NCBI RefSeq assembly: GCF_009674485.1 | Contig: NZ_WKJJ01000002.1 | Span: 310,001-374,000 of the forward strand | Source: Pseudoduganella rivuli | GTDB lineage: Bacteria; Pseudomonadota; Gammaproteobacteria; Burkholderiales; Burkholderiaceae_D | DNA: 64,000 nucleotides | Reading direction: 5' to 3' | Shown: positions 8,733 through 17,754 of the stretch, piece by piece | Numbering within the stretch: the first letter of the stretch is position 1 | How the letters are laid out: each line of letters opens with the position of its first letter | Notes under the pieces: generated by a model | Databases searched by the model: none | Seen by the model: only the letters and a program-made list of their open reading frames with translations | Told to the model about the DNA's origin: nothing | Made by a program: the position numbers and the translations under genes

Positions 8733-9089
8733 ATGGGCGCCACCGGCCGCCAGTTATCCGGCCAGGCGGGCGAAGACCGCGCGCTCGATTACCTGGCCGC
8801 CCAAGGTTTGACCTTGGTCGAGCGCAATTTCCGCTGCAAAGTGGGCGAGATCGACCTCGTCATGAACGACCGGGGCAGCCTGGTGTTCGTCGAAGTGCGC
8901 CGCCGCGACGGCCGCGACTTCGGCGGCGCCATTGCCAGCGTGACGCCGGCCAAGCAGCGCCGCATGGTGCGCGCAGCCCAGTTTTACCTGTTGCGTTATC
9001 GGCAACTGCCGCCATGCCGCTTCGATGTCGTCGCGATCGACGGCACTGGCTTGCAGTGGCTGCGCAATGCTATCGTGCAAGGAATGTAA
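8733..9089 (+). CDS. yraN: YraN family protein (UPF0102)
   Basis: Small protein of 118 residues with a restriction-endonuclease-like fold of unproven activity. GEIDLVM and VFVEVRRR correspond to the conserved acidic and E-x-K positions of the family; the lysine position reads arginine here. The ATG at 8733 follows the lpoA stop by one base, so the two are translationally coupled. Family membership is firm; biochemical role is not known. Confidence 0.9.
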   Translation: MGATGRQLSGQAGEDRALDYLAAQGLTLVERNFRCKVGEIDLVMNDRGSLVFVEVRRRDGRDFGGAIASVTPAKQRRMVRAAQFYLLRYRQLPPCRFDVVAIDGTGLQWLRNAIVQGM

Positions 9090-9131
9090 GCATTTTTTAC
9101 CGCGCTTGTCAGAGCCGGCTGACGACTGCAC

Positions 9132-9137
9132 TATAAT
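9132..9137 (+). promoter_or_regulatory. Perfect -10 hexamer close to diaA start
   Basis: TATAAT ends 8 bases before the ATG of diaA. A possible -35 (TTGTCA, 9106-9111) is 20 bases away, longer than usual. If used, the transcript would start at or within about 2 bases of the ATG. Confidence 0.45.
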
Positions 9138-9145
9138 TCTCGCCC

Positions 9146-9742
9146 ATGAATACTCAACGCATCCTCTCCCACTTCCACGAAAGTGCCGAAATCAAGATCC
9201 AGTCCGCGACTGCGCTGGCGCAGCCTATCGGTCAGGCGATTGAAATGATGTTTTCGGCTTTGTCTAATGGCAACAAGATCCTGGCCTGCGGCAATGGCGG
9301 TTCCGCTGCCGATGCCCAGCATTTCGCGGCGGAGCTGGTAGGACGCTTCGAGCGCGAACGCTTCCCGCTGCCGGCCATTTCGCTGGCGACCGACACGTCG
9401 ATCCTGACGGCGGTGGCGAACGATTACAGTTACCGTGAAATCTTTTCCAAACAAGTGCAAGCGTATGGCCAGGCTGGCGATATCTTGCTGGCGATTTCCA
9501 CGTCCGGCAATTCTGCCAACGTGATGGCCGCCATCGAAGCGGCGCTGGAGCGCGAAATGCGCATCATCGCGCTGACGGGCAAGGGCGGCGGAGCGATTGG
9601 CAAGATGTTGACCGATGCGGATGTGCATATTTGCGTGCCGGCCGACCGTACCGCCCGTATCCAGGAAGTACACCTGGTAACGATTCATGCCTTGTGCGAC
9701 GGCATCGATGTCGCGTTGTTTGGTGGAGATGTGAATGAATAA
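9146..9742 (+). CDS. diaA: SIS-domain protein, DiaA / phosphoheptose isomerase family
   Basis: 198 residues with one sugar-isomerase domain ([19 protein letters not shown] near residue 49, [10 protein letters not shown] near 114). In this gene neighbourhood the orthologue is DiaA, which binds DnaA and promotes replication initiation. The same fold is GmhA, which makes heptose for lipopolysaccharide, and the sequence alone does not separate them. Genomic context (yraN before, dolP after) favours DiaA. No Shine-Dalgarno is visible; a -10 box lies unusually close. Confidence 0.85.
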   Translation: MNTQRILSHFHESAEIKIQSATALAQPIGQAIEMMFSALSNGNKILACGNGGSAADAQHFAAELVGRFERERFPLPAISLATDTSILTAVANDYSYREIFSKQVQAYGQAGDILLAISTSGNSANVMAAIEAALEREMRIIALTGKGGGAIGKMLTDADVHICVPADRTARIQEVHLVTIHALCDGIDVALFGGDVNE

Positions 9743-10382
9743 AGTTGTACGTAAGGTCGCGGGCAAGATGCAGCGCCCGCTGGCCATGGTCTTGCTGGGC
9801 GCCGCGCTGGCGTCGTCGCTGTCCGGTTGCGTCGGCCTGGTGGCCGCCGGCGCCGTGGGCGGCACGCTGGCCGCGTCGGACCGCCGCACGTTCGGCGCGC
9901 AAACGGAAGACAAGGCCATTGCCGTCAAGGCGGAAGTCAAGTTTCCCAATGTGGTCGGCAGTGGCGGCCACGTGAATATCGCCAGCTTCAACCGCCGCGT
10001 TCTGCTGACGGGTGAAGTGCGCGACGAAGAAACGCGCAATGCCGTGGAACGCGAAGTGCGCGCCATCGAAGGCGTGCTGTCGGTGACCAATGAACTGGAA
10101 GTGGCCGGTCCGTCCAGCTACACGTCCCGTTCCAACGATGCGATTTTGACCGCCAAGGTCAAGGCCAGCCTGGTGGATGCGAAAGACATTTCCGCCAATT
10201 CCGTCAAGGTCGTCAGCGAACGCGGTAACGTGTACCTGATGGGCCGCGTCACGCAGCGCGAAGGCAATATCGCATCCGATATCGCCCGTGGCGTTCCCGG
10301 CGTGTACAAGGTGGTCAAGGTCTTCGAATACATTTCCGAAGACGAATGGAAGCAATATCAGTCCAAACCCGCCGGCAACTGA
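9735..10382 (+). CDS. dolP: BON-domain outer-membrane lipoprotein, DolP-like
   Basis: Envelope-integrity lipoprotein of 215 residues. Signal peptide ends at LSGC (cysteine 32). Two BON domains follow, about residues 65-125 ([17 protein letters not shown]) and 140-205 ([16 protein letters not shown]). The start overlaps the diaA stop by 8 bases and has a GGAG upstream. In relatives DolP sits at division sites and supports amidase activation and outer-membrane assembly. Fourth gene of the conserved block. Confidence 0.9.
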   Translation: MNKVVRKVAGKMQRPLAMVLLGAALASSLSGCVGLVAAGAVGGTLAASDRRTFGAQTEDKAIAVKAEVKFPNVVGSGGHVNIASFNRRVLLTGEVRDEETRNAVEREVRAIEGVLSVTNELEVAGPSSYTSRSNDAILTAKVKASLVDAKDISANSVKVVSERGNVYLMGRVTQREGNIASDIARGVPGVYKVVKVFEYISEDEWKQYQSKPAGN

Positions 10383-10491
10383 TTTTGATGAACCCGCCAT
10401 GCGCGTGCGGCGTACCGGTTATCAACGGACCCGCAGCGCACGGCGGCGCCGCACCCTATAATGGACATACCGATGTCCCCGGATGCCTGAC

Positions 10492-11001
10492 ATGACTTCT
10501 TCCCGCGCCTGGATCAAACCCGCACTGGCCGCCGCCGTCCTGGCCGGCGTTGGCTTGACCGCTTATTTCTCGCTCAACAGCGCCAACCCGGCGCCGCAAG
10601 TCACGTTCGTCGGCATCAAAGGGGAACAGATCACGCCGGCCAGCCTGCAGGGCAAGGTCGTGATGGTGAATTTCTGGGCCACGTCTTGCGCCACCTGTGT
10701 CAAAGAAATGCCGCAAATGGTGGACACGTACAACAAGTACAAGGCGCAGGGACTGGAATTCGTCGCCGTGGCGATGGATTACGACCGGCCCGACTACGTG
10801 CTGAATTTCGCGGAAAACCGCCAGTTGCCGTTCAAGGTGGCGCTGGACGTCAAAGGCGAAGCAGCCAGGGCGTATGGTGACGTGAAAATGACGCCGACCA
10901 CGTTCGTCATCGACAAGCAGGGCCGCATCATCAAGCGCTACGTGGGCGAGCCAGAATTCCCCGCGCTGCACCAGTTACTGGAAAAGGCGCTGCAAGGCTG
11001 A
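10492..11001 (+). CDS. TlpA-family membrane-anchored thiol-disulfide oxidoreductase
   Basis: 169 residues: one N-terminal membrane anchor (about residues 10-28) and a periplasmic thioredoxin fold. The active site is WATSCATCVKE, a CATC dithiol, and the cis-proline loop reads TPTTFVID. Such proteins reduce cytochrome c apoproteins or copper-site cysteines. An in-frame ATG at 10483 is also possible. TATAAT stands at 10457-10462 with no good -35. It is 100 bases past dolP, so likely its own unit. Confidence 0.85.
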   Translation: MTSSRAWIKPALAAAVLAGVGLTAYFSLNSANPAPQVTFVGIKGEQITPASLQGKVVMVNFWATSCATCVKEMPQMVDTYNKYKAQGLEFVAVAMDYDRPDYVLNFAENRQLPFKVALDVKGEAARAYGDVKMTPTTFVIDKQGRIIKRYVGEPEFPALHQLLEKALQG

Positions 11002-11023
11002 TTGCCGCCGCAGCGTCACCGCA

Positions 11024-12334
11024 TCAAATCCCCGCCTGTAGCGACAAATACCAGCCTTTTTGCGTCTTCGGATTGAAGATCGTGATGGTCCCCAGGTTCG
11101 CATAAGCGGCCGTCACCGACACGTTCTTGGTCGGGAACCAGGCGGCAAACACGTCGTAATACGCTTTTTCCGGATCGACGCCGAGGTTGTGCGGCTTGCG
11201 CCGGTATTCCGCGCCGATCGCCAGCGTGCGGTGCGCCAGCCAGGCCACCGACACTTCCGGCTGCAGTTTCACGTGGTCGCCCTTGTCGCCACCGAAGCCG
11301 AGGATGCCCATCTGGTTCGCCTTGGTGGCGCGCAGCGTGCCGTTCACCAGCAGGCTGTGCTCCAGGCAGACCTTGGTCGCCGACAGGTAATAATCGTAGC
11401 CGCGGTCATCTTTCGCACCCAGCTGCTTCACATTGGTCACGCCGAGCGCGCCCAGGCCGCCGATGCCCTTGTTTTTCTTGTACATGATGCCCAGCGCCAC
11501 CTGCGGCATGGGCCGGTCCTGGTCGTAGACGGCGTCGCCCGCCAGTTTGACTTTCAGGCCCAGGATGTCCTGCTTGATGCGCAGCAAATTCAATGGCGCC
11601 AGGTCGCCCTGGAAATCCTGCCGCGCCACCGACAATTCCAGCCGGTCGGCGACGCCCACCGCCACGCCGTACGTTCCCAGCGAATAATCCTGCGTCTGCA
11701 CGCGGGTGTAGTGCACGTTGCCGCCCCAGCTGTCGCGCGTGCCGTAGCCGGTGATCAGCGCCCATGGCGTAATGCCGCCGCCGCCCGCGCCTTCCACCGT
11801 GCTGACACCGCCCGTGGCCAGGAACCTGCCCCTGTCGGGCCTGGCCGGCGCCGGGGGCGCGGAAGCGGTGACGATATCGCGGTGCATCGGCGCCAGCTTG
11901 GCGACCAGCTTGTTCGATACGTAGGTCGACACGCCATGGCGTTCCATCGCCAGCTGCAAGTCTTCGGCCAGCGCATTGAACATGGCATCCGTGATTTTCA
12001 GGTCGATGTGCACGGATTTCATGTCGCGCACCGTGCCCGTGCCGTCCATGGTCTTGTCGCGGTATTTGCCGGAGTATTTGCAGGGGCCGCCCGCGTATTC
12101 GCAGAACTGTTCCTGCAAGCGCTGGTTGATTTGCGGGATATCGAAATCCGCGAAGTTGTCCTTGATGCGGGGATCAGCCAGGACCAGCTCGAGGAAGGTA
12201 TCGGTGATCTTCCTGATGCCTTCCTTGCCCCCCAGGCCGCGGTAAGTGGAGTCTTCCGTGTAAGGAGTCTGGGCCAGCGCCAGCGACGACGCCAGCAGCA
12301 GGCCGGTTGCAGCAAACAGGGGGGCTTTCCGCAT
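11024..12334 (-). CDS. Secreted fusion: truncated haemoglobin + DUF3034 barrel
   Basis: 436 residues in one uninterrupted frame. A signal peptide (cut near ALA-Q, residue 21) is followed at 33-155 by a group-1 truncated haemoglobin domain: GLGGKEGI, a CD region with EQFCEYAGGPCKYSG, and a likely proximal histidine in DMKSVH (109). The usual B10 tyrosine position reads leucine (FLELVLADP). After a Pro/Ala-rich linker (156-167), residues 168-436 match DUF3034, a family with outer-membrane barrel character (GGVSTVEGAGGGGITPW, KQDILGLKVKLAGDAVYDQD, GAEYRRKPHNLG) ending YLSLQAGI. GAGGAC precedes the ATG. This would place a haem protein on the outer membrane. Domain calls are by family recall; ligand and role are unknown. 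Confidence 0.82.
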   Translation of the reverse strand: MRKAPLFAATGLLLASSLALAQTPYTEDSTYRGLGGKEGIRKITDTFLELVLADPRIKDNFADFDIPQINQRLQEQFCEYAGGPCKYSGKYRDKTMDGTGTVRDMKSVHIDLKITDAMFNALAEDLQLAMERHGVSTYVSNKLVAKLAPMHRDIVTASAPPAPARPDRGRFLATGGVSTVEGAGGGGITPWALITGYGTRDSWGGNVHYTRVQTQDYSLGTYGVAVGVADRLELSVARQDFQGDLAPLNLLRIKQDILGLKVKLAGDAVYDQDRPMPQVALGIMYKKNKGIGGLGALGVTNVKQLGAKDDRGYDYYLSATKVCLEHSLLVNGTLRATKANQMGILGFGGDKGDHVKLQPEVSVAWLAHRTLAIGAEYRRKPHNLGVDPEKAYYDVFAAWFPTKNVSVTAAYANLGTITIFNPKTQKGWYLSLQAGI

Positions 12335-12412
12335 CGTTTGTCCTCGACAAAAGGTCATGATCGTCGTGCCAATGTAGCAGATCGCCACGCTCCGCAACCT
12401 CCGGGACGGCGC

Positions 12413-12835
12413 TTATTTCGGCCACAGCACCATTTGTGTGCAACGGAACAACGCTATGGTTTTGCCCGTGTCTTTGTGGATCACGGTGGCGTCCCACACC
12501 TGCGTCGTGCGGCCCAGGTGCACGGGTTTCGCCGTTACCGCGATCACGCCTTCGCGGGCCGTGCCCAGGTGGTTCGACTTCAATTCAATGGTGGTGAAGT
12601 TTTCCGCGCCATCCGGCAAGTGGGCGATGCAGCCATAGCCGCATGCCGTGTCCGCCAGGGTCACGATACTGCCCGCATGCAGGAAGCCGTTCGGCGCCAG
12701 GTGGAACGGCTGGATCTCGATTTCCGCCTGCAATTCGCCTTGCTGGATCGACGTGAAGCGGATGCCCAGGTGGTCGGGCAGCTTGCCTTTGCTGCGCTGG
12801 TTGAAGTGATCGAGGTTGAAGCGGGTGATGTCCAT
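12413..12835 (-). CDS. PaaI-family hotdog thioesterase
   Basis: Predicted acyl-CoA thioesterase of 140 residues with the hotdog fold. FLHAGSIVTLADTACGYG holds the usual HGG-like helix start with a catalytic aspartate, followed by ELKSNHLGTAREGVI. AGGAG lies 7 bases before the ATG at 12835. It stands alone, 78 bases upstream of the haemoglobin fusion on the same strand. The substrate is not predictable from sequence. Confidence 0.85.
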   Translation of the reverse strand: MDITRFNLDHFNQRSKGKLPDHLGIRFTSIQQGELQAEIEIQPFHLAPNGFLHAGSIVTLADTACGYGCIAHLPDGAENFTTIELKSNHLGTAREGVIAVTAKPVHLGRTTQVWDATVIHKDTGKTIALFRCTQMVLWPK

Positions 12836-13014
12836 GACAGGCTCCTTGCGTGTAGAGATAACACAACATGATACCTGCCAAGGCGTTTGGCGGTTCTTCA
12901 AGCGCCTGGCGTAATAAATCAAGGGAGTGACATTTTTTAACAATACGCCGCCTGAAACCCACTCCTAGACTGATTTGGCACGAGCGTTTTTTTAAACCAG
13001 AACAGGAGACGAGA

Positions 13015-13881
13015 ATGGTGTTGAAAAAGCAGTTGGCAGTGATAGGGAGCGTCCTGGCCATGGCCGCGCTGCCCGCAATGGCAGGCAATACGGGGCTGGC
13101 ATTCGTGCACGGCACGGGTAAACAGACCGATGCGGCAAACGATTACTGGACCCGTGAAATGATCGACTCGGTGCGCCAGGGGTTGCCGAACCAGAATCTG
13201 TACGTCGTCATCAATTGCGACTTCGACCAGTACATGTGGACCGCCGGCGCGGCGGGCTGCCTGGCCGACCAGCTGCATCCCTTCATCGTCAACAACAACA
13301 TCACGGACCTGGTGGTGGAAACCCATTCCAACGGCGGCAATATCCTGCGCTGGGTGATGTCCAACCCCACGCAGGACAGCCGCTATCCCGCCATCATCAA
13401 TGCGATCCGCTGGGTCAATGCGCTGGCTCCATCGTCGCTGGGCACGCCGCTGGCCGATGCGTCCATCAGCGGCAATGCGTTCGAGAGCGCCGTGGGCTGG
13501 CTGCTGGGCTACAAGAGTGACGCCGTGCGCCAGCAGCAAACCAGCTGGATGGCCAGCTATAACGCGTCGTGGCTGTATGGCACGGCCGGCCGTCCCGCAC
13601 TGCCGAAACCGTTCTATCACGTCGTGGGCACCGACGTGGATACGTCGCCGTTCGATGGCGACAGTTATTGCGGCGGCTATACGCTGAACGTGGGCCTGGA
13701 AATCACGCAGGCATGGCTGAACAGTTGCTCGGATGGTTTCCTTGAGTGCAGCAGCCAGTCCGGCGCGGGCTGGCGCTGGTTCCAGGACAAGGAGCGTACC
13801 GCCGATGCGGAACCGCTGTCGCACAACCAGAGCCGCCGCAAGTGCTTCGGCCTGGACACTATCCTGCGTAACGATATCTGA
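13015..13881 (+). CDS. Secreted alpha/beta-hydrolase-like protein
   Basis: 288 residues with a Sec signal peptide (cut near AMA-G, residue 23). The mature part opens LAFVHGTG, an oxyanion-type HGxG segment, and has THSNGGN with a candidate nucleophile serine at 105, where most hydrolases read GHSxGG. A late aspartate (GTDVDTSPFDGD) and histidine (LSHNQ) could complete a triad. Six cysteines in the mature protein suggest disulfides. AGGAG precedes the ATG. It is followed 14 bases later by a DUF4785 protein and probably works with it outside the cytoplasm. The hydrolase fold is inferred; the substrate is unknown. Confidence 0.7.
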   Translation: MVLKKQLAVIGSVLAMAALPAMAGNTGLAFVHGTGKQTDAANDYWTREMIDSVRQGLPNQNLYVVINCDFDQYMWTAGAAGCLADQLHPFIVNNNITDLVVETHSNGGNILRWVMSNPTQDSRYPAIINAIRWVNALAPSSLGTPLADASISGNAFESAVGWLLGYKSDAVRQQQTSWMASYNASWLYGTAGRPALPKPFYHVVGTDVDTSPFDGDSYCGGYTLNVGLEITQAWLNSCSDGFLECSSQSGAGWRWFQDKERTADAEPLSHNQSRRKCFGLDTILRNDI

Positions 13882-13895
13882 TCAGGGAGCCTGCT

Positions 13896-15206
13896 ATGCA
13901 ATTGAAATTATCGATGATGGCGGCTGCGCTGATGGCGGCCTGTGTTTCCGCATCCGCGGTGGACCTGTTGCCGAAACAGGCGGGCGACCTGGAGCCTGCC
14001 GCGCTGGCGGCGGCCAAGCCTGCGCCGCAAGCGGCCAAGGCGGGCGCGCCGGGCCAGTCGCGCGAAACGGTGGCGCTGAGCTGGGCGTCGTCCGACGCCG
14101 GCATGGCCGCCGCCACGCCGCATGAAGCGGAAAGCCGCGAGTCCTATACCATCGTGACGGGCGCCGACTTGGCCAAGGGCGTGCCGCTGAACACGACCGC
14201 GCCGCGCGCCGTGGTGCGGGTGCAGGCGCTGGATATGTCCAGTCCCCGCGCGAACCTGGCGATCCATCCGCAATCGATGACGGTGATCGACCAGGCCGGG
14301 CGCGCGCGTGGCTCGGCCGAGGCGATGGAGGCGCTGGTGACGGATGACAAGCTGGCCAAGGCGGACCTGCCGTTCGCGCCCGGCACGTCGGCTTTCCGTT
14401 TGCATGCAGGACTGGGGGCGGGCCAGTTCAAGCTGCGCGCGGATAACCTGGGCGCGGGCGAACGCTTCCTCGTCAATGTGGTGGAACCGGACAGCCCGGT
14501 GTCGCTGACGATGCAGGCTGGCGCCGCCGCGTATCTGCATGGCCAGCAGTTGTCGCTGGTGTCGGCATTGCGCGGCAAGGATGGTTCGAAGCCGGCGTTG
14601 ACCAGGCTGGAAGGCTATGTGATGTCGCCGGCGGGCCGCCGCTTCCCGCTGACGTTCAGGAATGGCGCGGGCGGCCGCATGACGGCGCAGCTGGCGCTGG
14701 ATGCCGACGAGGAATTGGCGCCAGGTTTATGGGAAGTGCATGCGCATGGCCAGGGCAAGGCGAAGCAGGGTGACGTGCAGCGTTCGCTGCGCCTGGCCTT
14801 CCCCGTAGCGATGCCGACGGCAAAGCTGGACCGCAAGGTGGTGCTGGCCAACAGCAGCGGCGGCATCCAGGTGAACTTCGGCGTGGAAGCGGCGCAGGCG
14901 GGGCGCTACGAAGTGCGGGGCGTGTTGTACGGCACGGTGCAGGGCGAGCTGAAGCCGGTCGGTGTCGCGCACGCGGCGCAGTGGATGGAAGCGGGCAGCG
15001 GCACTATCGCGCTGGCGTTTGCGCCGGAATTGCGTGTGGCCGCGAGCGGGCCCTATGAAATCCGCGAACTGTTCTTGCTGGACCAGGGCCGCATGGGCGT
15101 GCTGCAACGCCAGCAGCGGGCCGTCGTCATCGACGAGCGCGAACTGGCGCGCGTCAGCCCCCGTCCGGACAAGGTGGCGGTAGCCGCACCGCAGCGAGTG
15201 AAGTAA
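13896..15206 (+). CDS. Secreted DUF4785-like protein
   Basis: 436 residues beginning with a signal peptide (cut near SASA-V, residue 21; a cysteine at 16 makes a lipoprotein less likely but possible). The rest looks like beta-rich domains: SYTIVTGADLAKGVPLNTTA, then repeated strands with VRVQAL, FLVNVVEPDSP and YEIRELFLL. This agrees with my recollection of DUF4785. No catalytic motif is visible. It follows the secreted hydrolase by 14 bases with AGGGAG before the ATG, so the two are co-expressed. Possible roles are chaperone, inhibitor or adhesive partner; none can be chosen. Confidence 0.65.
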   Translation: MQLKLSMMAAALMAACVSASAVDLLPKQAGDLEPAALAAAKPAPQAAKAGAPGQSRETVALSWASSDAGMAAATPHEAESRESYTIVTGADLAKGVPLNTTAPRAVVRVQALDMSSPRANLAIHPQSMTVIDQAGRARGSAEAMEALVTDDKLAKADLPFAPGTSAFRLHAGLGAGQFKLRADNLGAGERFLVNVVEPDSPVSLTMQAGAAAYLHGQQLSLVSALRGKDGSKPALTRLEGYVMSPAGRRFPLTFRNGAGGRMTAQLALDADEELAPGLWEVHAHGQGKAKQGDVQRSLRLAFPVAMPTAKLDRKVVLANSSGGIQVNFGVEAAQAGRYEVRGVLYGTVQGELKPVGVAHAAQWMEAGSGTIALAFAPELRVAASGPYEIRELFLLDQGRMGVLQRQQRAVVIDERELARVSPRPDKVAVAAPQRVK

Positions 15207-15255
15207 CTATCGGCCCCCAGTCGAACGATAGTGCTTTTGGGGCCAGGCCCCAAAA
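15206..15255. terminator. Two hairpins between converging DUF4785 gene and ung
   Basis: ACTATCG (15206-15212) pairs with CGATAGT (15226-15232). Immediately after, TTTTGGGG (15235-15242) pairs with CCCCAAAA (15248-15255) around five bases. The second has T runs in both directions and would stop transcripts from either side. Confidence 0.75.
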
Positions 15256-15267
15256 TGTCGATTAGTT

Positions 15268-15933
15268 TTATGCCCAGACGATCGGCGTTTTGCCCTTGGC
15301 TTCCAGGTACGCGTTGGCCCGTGAAAACGGTTTGCTGCCAAAGAAGCCCCGGTGGGCGGATAGCGGGGAAGGGTGGGGCGACGTGATGACCAGGTGCCGG
15401 CGCGTATCGATCAGCTCGCGCTTCTTGATCGCATAGCTGCCCCACAGGATGAACACCAGGTTATCGCGGTCTTGCGACAGTTTGCGGATCGCGCTGTCCG
15501 TGAACTGTTCCCAGCCCTTGCCCGCATGGGAGCCGGCCGTGTGGGCCCGTACCGTCAGCACGGCATTGAGCAGGAACACGCCCTGCTGCGCCCAGTCGCT
15601 CAAGTCGGTGCGGGTGCGGACGACGCCGATGTCGTCGGCCAGTTCCTGGAAAATGTTTTGCAGGCTCGGTTGCGGGCGGTTGCCTTCCGGGACGGAAAAG
15701 CAGAAGCCCATGGCGGCGCCCGGCGTGTGATACGGGTCTTGGCCAAGGATGACGACCTTGACGTCGTCGAACGGCGTCAGGTCAAAGGCGCGGAAGATGT
15801 CGCGGCCCTGGGGGAAACAGCGTCCGGAAGCATATTCATTGCGCACGAACGCCGTCAGGTTTTCCCAGTACGGCTGTTCGAACTGGTCCTGGAGCTCGCG
15901 CTTCCAGGACCCCTCGATGCGGACCTCAGCCAA
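15268..15933 (-). CDS. ung: Uracil-DNA glycosylase, family 1
   Basis: Removes uracil from DNA. 221 residues with GQDPYH (catalytic Asp 66), FLLNAVLTV and HPSPLSAHRGF near the C-terminus, all canonical. No ATG is available near the start of homology; TTG at 15933 directly follows the lipA stop codon (TGATTG), so translation is probably coupled to lipA. No ribosome site stands out. Last gene of lipB-lipA-ung. Confidence 0.95.
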   Translation of the reverse strand: MAEVRIEGSWKRELQDQFEQPYWENLTAFVRNEYASGRCFPQGRDIFRAFDLTPFDDVKVVILGQDPYHTPGAAMGFCFSVPEGNRPQPSLQNIFQELADDIGVVRTRTDLSDWAQQGVFLLNAVLTVRAHTAGSHAGKGWEQFTDSAIRKLSQDRDNLVFILWGSYAIKKRELIDTRRHLVITSPHPSPLSAHRGFFGSKPFSRANAYLEAKGKTPIVWA

Positions 15934-16920
15934 TCAGGCTTGTTCCAGCACGTTGTGAGCCTGCTGGTCGGCGTGGTACGACGAACGCACCATCGCGCCA
16001 ACGGCCGCGTGCTTGAAGCCCATCTTGTACGCTTCTTCCTCGAACATCTTGAAGACGTCCGGGTGCACGTAGCGGCGCACCGGCAGGTGGCTGTTCGACG
16101 GCGCCAGGTATTGGCCGATGGTCAGCATGTCGATGTCGTGCTCGCGCATGTCGCGCATCACTTGCAGGATTTCCTCGTCGGTTTCGCCCAGGCCGACCAT
16201 GATGCCGGACTTGGTTTTCACGTTCGGGTACAGGGCCTTGAAGTCTTTCAGCAGCTTCAGCGAGTGCATGTAGTCGGAACCCGGGCGGGCTTCCTTGTAC
16301 AGGCGCGGCACGGTTTCCAGGTTGTGGTTCATCACGTCCGGCAAGCCTTCGGCGAAGATATCCAGCGCTTTTTGCAGGCGGCCGCGGAAGTCCGGCACCA
16401 GTACTTCCACCGTGGTTTGCGGCGACAGTTCGCGGGTTTTCTGGATGCACTCGACGAAGTGGGCGGCGCCGCCGTCGCGCAAGTCGTCGCGGTCGACCGA
16501 CGTCACCACCACGTAGTTCAGGCGCAGCTTGGCGATGGTGTTAGCCAGGTTTTGCGGTTCATCCTTGTCCAGCGGGTCCGGGCGGCCGTGGCCCACGTCG
16601 CAGAACGGGCAGCGGCGGGTGCACTTGTCGCCCATGATCATGAACGTTGCCGTACCCTTGCCGAAGCACTCGCCGATGTTCGGGCAGCTGGCTTCTTCGC
16701 ACACGGTCACCAGCTTGTTTTCGCGCAGGATGTCCTTGATTTCGTAGAAACGGGTCGACGTGGACGCGGCCTTGACGCGGATCCACTCCGGCTTTTTCAG
16801 GCGCTCGACCTGCTCAATCGGGGTGATCTTGATTGGAATGCGCGAGGTCTTGCTGGCGCCTTTCTGCTTTTCGCTGGCGTTGTAAGCGGGGGCGGTGCTG
16901 GAAGTGGTCTCGGTAGTCAT
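15934..16920 (-). CDS. lipA: Lipoyl synthase
   Basis: Radical SAM enzyme that inserts two sulfurs into octanoyl groups on lipoyl domains. 328 residues. The auxiliary cluster cysteines (74, 79, 85 in [12 protein letters not shown]) and the radical SAM cysteines (100, 104, 107 in CTRRCPFC) are present. It starts 4 bases after the lipB stop and shares its transcript, so both lipoylation steps are made together. Confidence 0.97.
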   Translation of the reverse strand: MTTETTSSTAPAYNASEKQKGASKTSRIPIKITPIEQVERLKKPEWIRVKAASTSTRFYEIKDILRENKLVTVCEEASCPNIGECFGKGTATFMIMGDKCTRRCPFCDVGHGRPDPLDKDEPQNLANTIAKLRLNYVVVTSVDRDDLRDGGAAHFVECIQKTRELSPQTTVEVLVPDFRGRLQKALDIFAEGLPDVMNHNLETVPRLYKEARPGSDYMHSLKLLKDFKALYPNVKTKSGIMVGLGETDEEILQVMRDMREHDIDMLTIGQYLAPSNSHLPVRRYVHPDVFKMFEEEAYKMGFKHAAVGAMVRSSYHADQQAHNVLEQA

Positions 16921-16924
16921 AGGC

Positions 16925-17608
16925 TTAATTCGATACGGTGGTTACTTCGGCAGGTTCGGCCACTTGTAGCAGCCGCACCAATTCGTTGGCAAGCGCCAGC
17001 TGCACATCGGCCAGCGGCGCCTCCACGCCCATCGAGCGCATGTCGATGGTTTCCAGTCCAGAGTAACCGCAGGGGTTAATCCAGGTAAACGGGGCAAGGT
17101 CCATACCCACATTCAGCGACACCCCGTGGTAGGTGCAGCCGTTGCCGCGCACTTTGAGTCCCAGTGCGGCGATCTTGGCGCCTTTTTTCGGGCCGCCAGC
17201 GATGTAAATGCCCGGCGCGCCTTCGATGCGTTCACCGGCAAGATTATACGTGTGCAAGACATTGATGATGGCTTGCTCGATTTTGTGGACGAACTGGCGC
17301 GCGTACAGCTTGCCGCCGGGTTTATTGCGGCGCAAGTCCATCATCATGTAAATCACCACTTGGCCGGGACCATGGTACGTGACTTCGCCGCCGCGGTCGG
17401 TTTGCACAACGGGAATATTGGCCGCGCCTGCCAGCAGGTGGCCGCGGTCGGCGCCCAGGCCCAGCGTGTACACGGGCGGGTGCTCGACGATCCACAGTTC
17501 ATCCGGCGTGTCGGGCGTACGCGCGTCGGTGAACGCGCGCATGGCGGCAAACGTGGGTTCGTATTCGGCCTGGCCGAGTTGGCGGATCAATGCCGGGGCA
17601 GTAGACAT
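16925..17608 (-). CDS. lipB: Octanoyl-ACP:protein N-octanoyltransferase
   Basis: Moves octanoate from acyl carrier protein to lipoyl domains. 227 residues from ATG 17608 (the frame is open 10 codons further upstream). [12 protein letters not shown], the lysine loop AALGLKVRG and the catalytic-cysteine segment [11 protein letters not shown] are present. A -10-like TATAAT (17637-17642) lies 28 bases upstream. ybeD, often next to lipB, is 1.8 kb away behind a GST and a LysR gene. Confidence 0.96.
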   Translation of the reverse strand: MSTAPALIRQLGQAEYEPTFAAMRAFTDARTPDTPDELWIVEHPPVYTLGLGADRGHLLAGAANIPVVQTDRGGEVTYHGPGQVVIYMMMDLRRNKPGGKLYARQFVHKIEQAIINVLHTYNLAGERIEGAPGIYIAGGPKKGAKIAALGLKVRGNGCTYHGVSLNVGMDLAPFTWINPCGYSGLETIDMRSMGVEAPLADVQLALANELVRLLQVAEPAEVTTVSN

Positions 17609-17754
17609 GGATGGGTTTGTTACTGAAAACCCTGCCATTATAAGTCACTACTGAATTACTTTCCCGGCACCCTGCCTATTTTGTCAGCAGAAAATTGCAA
17701 AATGATAGTGTTTTGACAGGCTGGATCGCTGCTTTGTTGGTGCGGCTGGCAAGC

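Noticed and set aside
12976..12990. TGGCAC followed by a T run, resembling a sigma-54 promoter before the secreted hydrolase
   Set aside because: The essential GC of the -12 element is missing (TTTTT instead of TTGCA).
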